From JAHDHW01 sp964551455 (GTDB lineage: Bacteria > Bacteroidota > Bacteroidia > Chitinophagales > Saprospiraceae): a stretch of DNA of 19,180 nucleotides. Position 1 is the first letter of the stretch. Each line of letters opens with the position of its first letter. The DNA lies in contig CAZKDA010000078.1 of the NCBI GenBank assembly GCA_964551455.1, positions 1 to 19,180 of the forward strand, given 5' to 3'. The notes under the pieces were generated by a model. That model was not told the origin of the DNA. It saw nothing but the letters and a program-made list of their open reading frames with translations, and did no database searches. The translations under genes were made by a program, and so were the position numbers. Positions 14,194 to 19,180 of this stretch are shown here, piece by piece.

Positions 14194-15107
14194 AACTGAC
14201 TTACAAAATCCTTTGGTTAGATGACAAAATCGAAGAACTTTTTATTGAAGATGAATACCATCAGGAGCTTAAAAAGTATCTAATAGACCAGGGTTTTATT
14301 CCAGAAATAGTAACTGTTTCAACAGAAGATGAATTCTTTGAGAAACTTGATTCTTCCTTTGATTTAATTATGACAGACTATCACCTAAAGGAGAAAGCGG
14401 GGCAAACAAGAGATGGCGATGTAATTGTAAAAGCAATAAGGGATCAATCAATTTTTACTGAAATCCTTTTCTATTCTGCTAGAGGAGAAGTAAAGGATAC
14501 TTATAAGCTTGACAGAATTAGTTTTGTTGAAACCAATAAAATGACAGATCCTCATCAAGAAGCTTTAATGAAATCAGCAATTAAACTTATAGAATTGACA
14601 ATAAAGAAATTTCAACATATTGTTGTCATGAGAGGAATGATTATGCACGAAACCAGCACTCTTGATGAAACAACATTAGAAATCCTTGAGGCCTATCTTG
14701 AAAAGGTCAATGATGAAGAACTAAGCAATTTTATTTTCGACTCTATTATCTCTTTTCATTCTGAAAAGCATAAGAAATCCTCTGAATACAAATTAAAAGG
14801 AAAAATTAATAAGATTATTAATGACCCTCTGCTATTAACCTCTGCTCAAAGGGCCAACGCTATTAGTGAAATAATAAAAAAGAAAGGCTTAGAGAATTTT
14901 ATGGATGACTTTAAAACAGAAGTAATTAAAGTTAGAAACCAATTTGCTCATGCTGTGTTGAATATGGACGAAAATGGTCGCGAATTCTTTAGAAATAAAT
15001 CTGAAGGAATCACCTTTGATAATGAGTTGTGTAAGAAAATTCGCATAGACATAAATAAGCATAAGGGAAATCTAGACAGGCTTATCGAACAATTAAAACA
15101 GAAATAA
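14190..15107 (+). CDS. Response regulator with C-terminal HEPN-like domain
   Basis: A 305-residue protein. Residues about 4-125 form a receiver (REC) domain: acidic pair D11/D12 in ILWLDD, phospho-acceptor candidate D63 in LIMTDYHL, switch Ser S96 in ILFYSARGE. The usual Lys-Pro turn is replaced by FVETNK (112-117). Residues about 130-305 look fully helical and lack a recognisable DNA-binding domain. They contain R249-N-Q-F-A-H254, matching the R(N/D/H)xxxH signature of HEPN ribonucleases, near the C-terminal end of the bundle where HEPN motifs normally sit. A second Rx4H occurs at R148-H153. The ATG overlaps the kinase stop (ATGA), so they are co-translated and almost certainly partners. Inference: phosphorylation of REC gates a HEPN RNase. 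A structural, non-catalytic HEPN is the main alternative. Confidence 0.75.
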   Translation: MKLTYKILWLDDKIEELFIEDEYHQELKKYLIDQGFIPEIVTVSTEDEFFEKLDSSFDLIMTDYHLKEKAGQTRDGDVIVKAIRDQSIFTEILFYSARGEVKDTYKLDRISFVETNKMTDPHQEALMKSAIKLIELTIKKFQHIVVMRGMIMHETSTLDETTLEILEAYLEKVNDEELSNFIFDSIISFHSEKHKKSSEYKLKGKINKIINDPLLLTSAQRANAISEIIKKKGLENFMDDFKTEVIKVRNQFAHAVLNMDENGREFFRNKSEGITFDNELCKKIRIDINKHKGNLDRLIEQLKQK

Positions 15108-15295
15108 CAATTTTGCTAATATAAAGTTTTTCCCACTCGATAAACTCTCATGAACATAAGCCTTTATAGTTGCTCCTTTCAAATAGGGGAAAAGTCCGCG
15201 TTATCTATTTTTCAAGTAAGAACGTGCCAGGGAACAATTTCCTTCTCAAATAAAATGCTCAAGCAATTAACAAACAGAAAAAAATCCAATTAACA
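15108..15295. other. Right edge of the defence island
   Basis: A 188-bp AT-rich gap with no terminator, promoter match or repeat that I can support. A minus-strand reading of about 30 codons without stops (from about 15200 into the response-regulator 3' end) matches no family I know. GC rises again with the DUF1801 gene. Confidence 0.5.
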
Positions 15296-15685
15296 ATGAT
15301 CACCCCCACCCAAGCATACAACAACACCCAATCCGATAAAGACCGTGAGATTTGTAATTTGCTAGCACAGGTCATAGCCAGGAATCTTCCAAAAGCAGAA
15401 AACAAAATCTGGCACGGGCACCCGGTCTGGTTTATCGAGGGCAACCCTGTTGTGGGATACAGCAAGCTGAAAAACTGCATACGGCTGCTCTTTTGGAGCG
15501 GGCAGTCTTTTGAGGAGGAAGGCTTAGTGCCGGAAGGGAAATTCAAAGCTGCCGAAGCCAGATATACCGATATCGGACAGGTCACTGTGGCCGCTTTGGA
15601 ACGATGGCTTGAAAAGGCGAAAACCATTCAATGGGATTACAAAAACATCGTAAAAAGAAAAGGCAGACTGGAACGATTGAGTTGA
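15296..15685 (+). CDS. DUF1801 domain-containing protein
   Basis: A 129-residue protein of the DUF1801 (YdhG-like) family, a small alpha/beta fold related to frataxin-like and iron-chaperone proteins; the function of most members is unproven. Seen: an N-terminal helix with LLAQVIARNLPKAENKIWHG, the typical entry to the domain, then HPVWFIEGNPVVGYSKLKNCIRLLFWSG (the beta-sheet core) and a C-terminal helical part ending in a basic KRKGRLERLS tail. Its base composition resembles the genome background and not the AT-rich island before it, so it marks the return to resident chromosome. No clear promoter was found. The start at 15296 is preceded by AT-rich sequence with no competing upstream ATG in frame. 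Confidence 0.8.
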   Translation: MITPTQAYNNTQSDKDREICNLLAQVIARNLPKAENKIWHGHPVWFIEGNPVVGYSKLKNCIRLLFWSGQSFEEEGLVPEGKFKAAEARYTDIGQVTVAALERWLEKAKTIQWDYKNIVKRKGRLERLS

Positions 15686-15720
15686 CCACATCACGCGGCT
15701 GAATCGCAAGGCCTCCCCGG

Positions 15721-15830
15721 TTAAGCCAGCCTCACAAACCACATCTCCACTTCCCCTTTGCCTTTGGCCTTAATTTTCCCCCTTGCCTCGAACTGAAATT
15801 GCGGATCATCCTTGCCAGGACAATTCGGTC
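15721..15830 (-). pseudogene. C-terminal remnant of a class III adenylate/guanylate cyclase
   Basis: Reading the minus strand towards a TAA at 15723-15721 gives about 27 codons ending QFQFEARGKIKAKGKGE followed by VEMWFVRLA. The pattern F-x-F-x-x-RG-x-I-x-x-KGKG-x-x-x-M-W-F-V is the typical end of class III nucleotide cyclase domains. Upstream the frame quickly loses resemblance and no start exists; a palindrome cluster begins near 15905. Most likely the 3' end of a lost gene. Chance similarity cannot be excluded for so short a piece. Confidence 0.5.
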
Positions 15831-15904
15831 TTCCGGATTTGAATTGTATGCATTTTTTGTATTGTGAATAAAATTTTCTTGGCCTGGGTGCTTGCAGGGA
15901 GGCG

Positions 15905-15926
15905 TTGTGCGACTCCGATGGAGTCG
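15905..15926. repeat. Palindrome unit CGACTCC-GAT-GGAGTCG, copy 1
   Basis: The 22-bp unit contains a 7-bp stem (15910-15916 with 15920-15926) around GAT. It recurs in inverted orientation at 16099-16120 with 21 of 22 bases identical. Confidence 0.75.
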
Positions 15927-15958
15927 GAGATTATTTCAATTTGTGCTCTAACATAATT

Positions 15959-15975
15959 TGACCACGATGTGGTCA
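15959..15975. repeat. Palindrome unit TGACCAC-GAT-GTGGTCA
   Basis: A 7-bp stem (15959-15965 with 15969-15975) around the same GAT centre as the neighbouring unit at 15910-15926. Both arms differ from that unit in a compensating way, keeping full pairing. Confidence 0.7.
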
Positions 15976-16034
15976 CAAAAATATCAGCGGCTGGTTTCGG
16001 TTACAATAATCACGTATGGCAGCCCCTTGAATAT

Positions 16035-16062
16035 TGATCCCGCTGGATATCTGGCGGGATCA
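16035..16062. repeat. TGATCCCGC/GCGGGATCA inverted repeat
   Basis: Perfect 9-bp arms (16035-16043 and 16054-16062) around a 10-base loop. It carries the TCCCG/CGGGA core shared with other intergenic palindromes in the window. Confidence 0.75.
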
Positions 16063-16098
16063 TATTTCGTTAAAAAAACCTACATTATTATACTCACA

Positions 16099-16120
16099 CG
16101 ACTCCATCGGAGCCGCACAA
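16099..16120. repeat. Palindrome unit CGACTCC-ATC-GGAGCCG, copy 2 (inverted)
   Basis: Reverse complement of the 22-bp unit at 15905-15926 with one mismatch, which introduces a G-T type pair in the stem. Together the two copies bracket about 170 bp. Confidence 0.75.
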
Positions 16121-16160
16121 AATTTCTCCCGCATTGACTTAGCATCTTAATCAAAAACCC

Positions 16161-16193
16161 TTGCAATGGAGCAAAATCACCCAACTATATTTC
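16161..16193 (+). promoter_or_regulatory. Promoter of the Ig-like/T9SS gene
   Basis: TTG at 16161-16163, a 22-base spacer, and TATATTTC at 16186-16193 (one mismatch to TANNTTTG). The predicted start near 16200 fits a leader of about 60 bases before the ATG at 16259 and excludes the in-frame ATG at 16166 as the start. Confidence 0.5.
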
Positions 16194-16258
16194 AGGTTTT
16201 TGGCGTCTGTAAAAAGGTAGGCTGTTATTTTTTAAAACCCTTAAATTTTAATCAGACG

Positions 16259-17116
16259 ATGAAAATATTGATCGTTTTTTCTATGATGCTCTTCCTTTGC
16301 CCGCTAGTGAAAGCGCAATGTGATTTTGACCCAACCGTAGAGGGAGAACTTATTTTATGCCCTTTTAATTCAACAACCCTTTCTACGCAGGAATACGATT
16401 CCTATCAATGGTACAAGCGGGAATACGGTTCATCCACGCCAGTACCCATCGACGGAGCAACCGGCCAAACGATCATGGTCAGCAATCCGGACGATGTATT
16501 GTATTCTTTCTCTGTAGAGGCAACCCTGGATAATTGCACGGAAACTTCTCCCGAAGTGTTGGTGGACGGTTGGGCGTTTTTGCCGGTGACGGTAGCATCA
16601 ACCGGGGATTTCACCGTCGGCAATAACGGAGAATCCATCGTGTGTATCGGTGATACCATGTATTTTACTTTGAATCTGCCCTACAACACGAACATCACCT
16701 GGTACAAAAACGGAACCCCCATACCCGGTGAAACTTCTACGGTGCTTACGGTCACGAGCGAAGGAAATTATACGGTCAGCGGAGCGCCGGACATTTGCCC
16801 GGATTTTGTACAATTCATTGGCGTTACGCTGGTGGTGGAATTTACCGATTGCACATTAGCTGTCGATCCGGAACCGGGAGCCGACGAACCTGTGCTGATA
16901 TACCCCAACCCCGCGACAGACCGGATCACTCTGGAGAGCGAATCCACACAGCTACGCGAAATCAGCATTTATAATAGCCTGGGGCAACTCGCTCACCGGG
17001 AAATTACTTCCGGCCATAAGGTAACGATCGATGTTTCGGGATTTGCAAAAGGGATCTATTTTGTAGCGATCAGCCATGAAAATGGAACTTCGCTGAGGAA
17101 ACTGATCGTGGAATAA
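16259..17116 (+). CDS. Secreted Ig-like protein with T9SS sorting domain
   Basis: A 285-residue exported protein. The start at 16259 is preferred over an in-frame ATG at 16166 because it opens directly with a signal peptide (MKILIVFSMMLFLCPLVKAQ) and lies behind the promoter box. Two Ig-like beta-sandwich segments follow: about 22-105 with SYQWYKREYG (48-57), and about 115-197 with NITWYKNGTPIPGETS (145-160) and YTVSG. Cysteines at 21, 34, 93, 129, 180 and 198 could pair in disulfides. A type-A T9SS domain spans about 210-285: IYPNPATDRI (214-223), ISIYNSLGQL and GIYFVAIS. It is expected at the cell surface or released. Its binding target is unknown. It converges with the next gene, with a palindrome in between. 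Confidence 0.87.
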   Translation: MKILIVFSMMLFLCPLVKAQCDFDPTVEGELILCPFNSTTLSTQEYDSYQWYKREYGSSTPVPIDGATGQTIMVSNPDDVLYSFSVEATLDNCTETSPEVLVDGWAFLPVTVASTGDFTVGNNGESIVCIGDTMYFTLNLPYNTNITWYKNGTPIPGETSTVLTVTSEGNYTVSGAPDICPDFVQFIGVTLVVEFTDCTLAVDPEPGADEPVLIYPNPATDRITLESESTQLREISIYNSLGQLAHREITSGHKVTIDVSGFAKGIYFVAISHENGTSLRKLIVE

Positions 17117-17117
17117 A

Positions 17118-17164
17118 GGGGATTATGGGGGATGATCCCGACAAGTCGGGATGGGGATTATGGG
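17118..17164. repeat. ATCCCGA/TCGGGAT palindrome flanked by direct repeats
   Basis: A perfect 7-4-7 hairpin (17135-17152, loop CAAG) sits between two exact 12-bp copies of GGGGATTATGGG (17118-17129 and 17153-17164). A further TACCCATATCCCC (17169-17181) is near-complementary to those copies. It lies just past the stop of the Ig-like gene. Confidence 0.75.
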
Positions 17165-17228
17165 AGATACCCATATCCCCGTGCTGCCGAAGATAACACA
17201 ATCTCTTTGTAAACCTAAAGTATATAAT

Positions 17229-17264
17229 TCCACGCATGAAATTTTGCCGAACACAATGCGTGGA
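17229..17264. terminator. Hairpin between convergent T9SS genes
   Basis: TCCACGCAT (17229-17237) and ATGCGTGGA (17256-17264) are exact reverse complements around an 18-base loop, just after the stop of the minus-strand gene at 17270. No strong T-run follows on either strand, so terminator function is tentative. Confidence 0.4.
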
Positions 17265-17269
17265 TAAAA

Positions 17270-18739
17270 TCAGTGTTTCACTAATTTATAGGTTTGAAAA
17301 AAGTTGCCATCGTGGACTTTTAAAAAATAAATGCCATTTGGTTCATTTTGAATATCGATTTCAAGATGATGCAAGGAAGGATGGCCTTTTGCAGCAAAAA
17401 CTACTTGACCATTGACGTTGTATAACGTAAAGTGTAATTTTCTGTTAGTTTGGAAATTAACAATGAATACCCCATTAGAAGGATTAGGCCGGATGGTTAC
17501 ATTTAGTTTTTTTTCAACCGAATTGCTTGACAAAAGCAGATCTTCGTCGGGAGTTACAATTCCGGTGGTATCGCCCCCTTTAACATAGCTTATCAAAACA
17601 ATTTTCGAGGTATTGTCGAGAATAGATTCCCAATGAAATACTCTCCCCAATCCAGTGGTATAAATGGAATGAAAGTCGGTCGAACCACAATCGGTTTGTA
17701 TCAAAGTATCTGAATTATTACTGATAAAGGTATAGCCATTTTGTGTATAAAAATACGGGCCGGGAGGAAAATCGCCTGTTCCATTCGTGATTCTCCCGGA
17801 AACCGGATCTTTCGAAATCTGAGCAATCCTGTAATATATTGGCGAATCCCAATCTGAGCAATTCGGTCCCCAAAGATCATTGGTAACCAACTCATTATTA
17901 AACTTTTTCTTTAAAACAAAATCACGATCTATAGGAATGGTAAGATTCGTATTACTGGAACTGTAAAAATACTCAAACCAGCCCAGTTGGGTTTCCAAAG
18001 TATCACTCCTGATCAAATTTATGTTATAAACTATTTGTGAATCGTTTTCGGTTTTTCCCAAAACACTTACTTTTTCCACACCAGTGACCCATCCTTGAAG
18101 CCCAAAAAGAAATTTCCTATATTGGAAAACATCTCCGACTTCAAAATCATAAAAATCATGGTATTTCGGGATCAGTTCTCCAACATCCCTGCCTTCTATC
18201 CCTTTGAGTGAATAATGGTTACCGTCCTTCCCGAAGCGGATGATGCCATGATCTTTTGAAAGAATGATGGTGTCGTTATTGCTCAGTAAGATAGTTTTTA
18301 AAGAATCGGCGGAGTTGAATATTTCCGCTTCCGAAACCTCGATGACCGTAGCCTGGATGTTGTTAATGCTGTCAAATATCCAGGAGTCATTGAGCAAAGC
18401 AGTAGTGTTTAAGATAAATTGTTGTTCACCTTCAAAATCATACAGCCCGCTGGCTTTTTTGACCATCCTTTTTTGTAAAAACTGGCCTTGGTTTGCAATT
18501 TTAAACATTCCGGTAACTTGGGCAACCGAATCACAAACCGGGCAATCCACAACAATTCTGTTCAGGTAGAAAACCGAATCACCATCAATCACATTTATTG
18601 AGTCAATCCATATTGTGTTGGTGATGTAATTTGAAGTATTTGATTGAAAATTGTATTTATCCTGAAAATTTACAGGCATCCAATTTTGTGCAAAAATAAA
18701 GAAGGGCGCAAAGAAGATTAAATGGAAAACATTTTTCAT
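17270..18739 (-). CDS. Secreted protein with T9SS sorting domain
   Basis: A 489-residue exported protein. The first 18 residues (ending FFIFAQ) form a signal peptide. The middle, about 19-405, is beta-rich with many Asp/Asn turns and matches no domain I recognise; a CPVC pair occurs at about 66-69 (DCPVCDS). The end, about 412-489, is a type-A T9SS sorting domain: TIRPNPSNGVFIV, FTLYNVNGQVVF and NGIYFLKV, ending KLVKH. The base composition is somewhat AT-richer than the plus-strand T9SS genes of this window. The promoter candidate at 18827-18854 gives a leader of about 80 bases. It converges with the Ig-like T9SS gene. Export by Sec then T9SS is established for the domain class; the biological role is unknown. 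Confidence 0.85.
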   Translation of the reverse strand: MKNVFHLIFFAPFFIFAQNWMPVNFQDKYNFQSNTSNYITNTIWIDSINVIDGDSVFYLNRIVVDCPVCDSVAQVTGMFKIANQGQFLQKRMVKKASGLYDFEGEQQFILNTTALLNDSWIFDSINNIQATVIEVSEAEIFNSADSLKTILLSNNDTIILSKDHGIIRFGKDGNHYSLKGIEGRDVGELIPKYHDFYDFEVGDVFQYRKFLFGLQGWVTGVEKVSVLGKTENDSQIVYNINLIRSDTLETQLGWFEYFYSSSNTNLTIPIDRDFVLKKKFNNELVTNDLWGPNCSDWDSPIYYRIAQISKDPVSGRITNGTGDFPPGPYFYTQNGYTFISNNSDTLIQTDCGSTDFHSIYTTGLGRVFHWESILDNTSKIVLISYVKGGDTTGIVTPDEDLLLSSNSVEKKLNVTIRPNPSNGVFIVNFQTNRKLHFTLYNVNGQVVFAAKGHPSLHHLEIDIQNEPNGIYFLKVHDGNFFQTYKLVKH

Positions 18740-18826
18740 AGCTACCTTTTTAGTTAAAGATTAATTTTTTTTAAAATTTACTAAACCAGCAAACTGTAGC
18801 ATAAGCCTTATGGAATTCATATTGCC

Positions 18827-18854
18827 CAAATATAACGGATACGGACTGAACAAA
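18827..18854 (-). promoter_or_regulatory. Promoter of the 17270-18739 T9SS gene
   Basis: Minus strand: -33 TTTG (18854-18851), 16-base spacer, exact -7 TATATTTG (18834-18827). Spacing is slightly short for Bacteroidota but both boxes match. Confidence 0.6.
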
Positions 18855-18995
18855 AAAACACGAACATAAAAAGATTTGTCACATAAAAACCAAAACGGTC
18901 ATATTCATTCGCGCATAATGCAAGAAAAATCTATTCACCTCCGGCAAAGATCCCGTAAGAGGATTAATTATAAGATTTGAACAAACTCCGTAGTA

Positions 18996-19015
18996 CCTGC
19001 CTGTCAGCAGACAGG
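18996..19015. repeat. CCTGTCTGC...ACAGGCAGG inverted repeat, copy 2
   Basis: On the minus strand it reads CCTGTCTGC, TG, ACAGGCAGG. Arms are identical to the copy at 3606-3631, orientation reversed, loop shorter. Confidence 0.65.
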
Positions 19016-19122
19016 GTGAAATATAAAACACCATTAGTGAATCGCATATCCTGACCTCAACCGGATGTTCTTTCATATAAAACTATTTCTGCGCAACGTG
19101 AGTTAATAACAAAAAAGAGAAA

Positions 19123-19180
19123 ATGAAAAGCAAAATGATATACGGACTTGTCATATTCCTGGTACTCAATTTTGCGGCTC
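19123..19180 (+). CDS. Start of an exported protein (cut by window edge)
   Basis: An ATG at 19123 opens a frame that stays open to the window end (19 codons). It reads MKSKMIYGLVIFLVLNFAA, a basic start followed by a hydrophobic core, which is a Sec signal peptide. An AAAAGAGAAA stretch precedes the ATG. Given the neighbours this may be another T9SS cargo or surface protein, but nothing of the mature part is visible. Confidence 0.65.
   Translation, partial: MKSKMIYGLVIFLVLNFAA

Larger units (their letters stand above)
10092..15107. other. AT-rich defence island (Vsr, methylase, GHKL kinase, REC-HEPN)
   Basis: Four genes with visibly lower GC and more A/T-ending codons than the neighbours on either side. 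The C5-methylase, GHKL protein and response regulator overlap end to end (TAATG, then ATGA), and the Vsr gene is divergent from a shared start region. No integrase, transposase, tRNA or direct repeat was seen at the edges. Acquisition by horizontal transfer is inferred from composition and gene content. Confidence 0.7.
15686..16258. other. Gap with cyclase remnant and palindrome cluster
   Basis: A 573-bp stretch without an intact gene. From left to right it holds a minus-strand remnant of an adenylate/guanylate cyclase C terminus (15721-15830), three 7-GAT/ATC-7 palindromes (two of them a 22-bp inverted pair), a CCCGC palindrome (16035-16062), and the promoter of the next gene (16161-16193). 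Confidence 0.65.
18740..19122. other. Divergent promoter region of two exported-protein genes
   Basis: A 383-bp AT-rich gap between the minus-strand T9SS gene and the plus-strand partial gene at the edge. It holds the minus-strand promoter (18827-18854) and a copy of the CCTGTCTGC palindrome (18996-19015). A weak plus-strand -7-like TATTTCTG lies near 19084-19091. I see no gene. Confidence 0.6.

Noticed and set aside
15110..15210. A minus-strand gene remnant right of the response regulator
   Set aside because: About 30 open codons with no recognisable motif; too short and AT-rich to separate from chance.
16166..16258. ATG at 16166 as start of the Ig-like T9SS gene
   Set aside because: It adds 31 residues in front of a clean signal peptide and lies upstream of the likely transcription start.

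Overview
The window looks like a draft or metagenome-assembled chromosome segment of a Bacteroidota bacterium, most plausibly a Saprospiraceae-like lineage. Three proteins end in type IX secretion (T9SS) type-A sorting domains, several genes are preceded by the Bacteroidota -7 promoter box (TANNTTTG), and gene gaps are packed with short palindromes and 7-bp tandem repeats. A 10-N scaffold gap at 12208-12217 shows the assembly is not closed. Rank below phylum is inference.

Left part (1-9642). A glycosyltransferase family 9 gene (minus) is followed by a 534-bp gap with a duplicated hairpin unit. A secreted PKD/T9SS protein (plus) converges on a MOSC-domain gene (minus) across a strong two-way terminator. 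A repeat-filled gap leads to an AAA+ ATPase with a DUF4143/PD-(D/E)xK end (minus). A translationally coupled pair then encodes a tandem UspA protein and a Kef-type CPA2 antiporter with a TrkA-N domain. Three stacked hairpins separate this pair from a beta-propeller lipoprotein.

Middle part (10092-15107). An AT-richer island carries a Vsr-type endonuclease (minus) divergent from a three-gene overlapping operon: a complete C5-cytosine methyltransferase; a 771-residue protein with an N-terminal MORC/MutL-like GHKL ATPase, a coiled coil and a C-terminal histidine-kinase-like GHKL domain; and a response regulator whose receiver domain is joined to a helical domain with an RNxxxH (HEPN-RNase-type) motif. 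Methylase, Vsr and MORC-like ATPase together are a known restriction-modification/defence theme. The kinase half and the receiver-HEPN partner suggest a phosphorelay that could gate an RNase effector; this is the best candidate here for an under-described system. The N gap lies inside the ATPase gene, but its flanks share 3 bases and merging them restores the frame and the GHKL G-box, so the gene is probably intact.

Right part (15108-19180). A DUF1801 gene, a small remnant of a class III adenylate/guanylate cyclase, a cluster of palindromes, two further T9SS cargo genes in convergent orientation, and the signal-peptide start of another exported protein cut by the window edge.

No tRNA, rRNA, CRISPR array, transposase or integrase gene was recognised.
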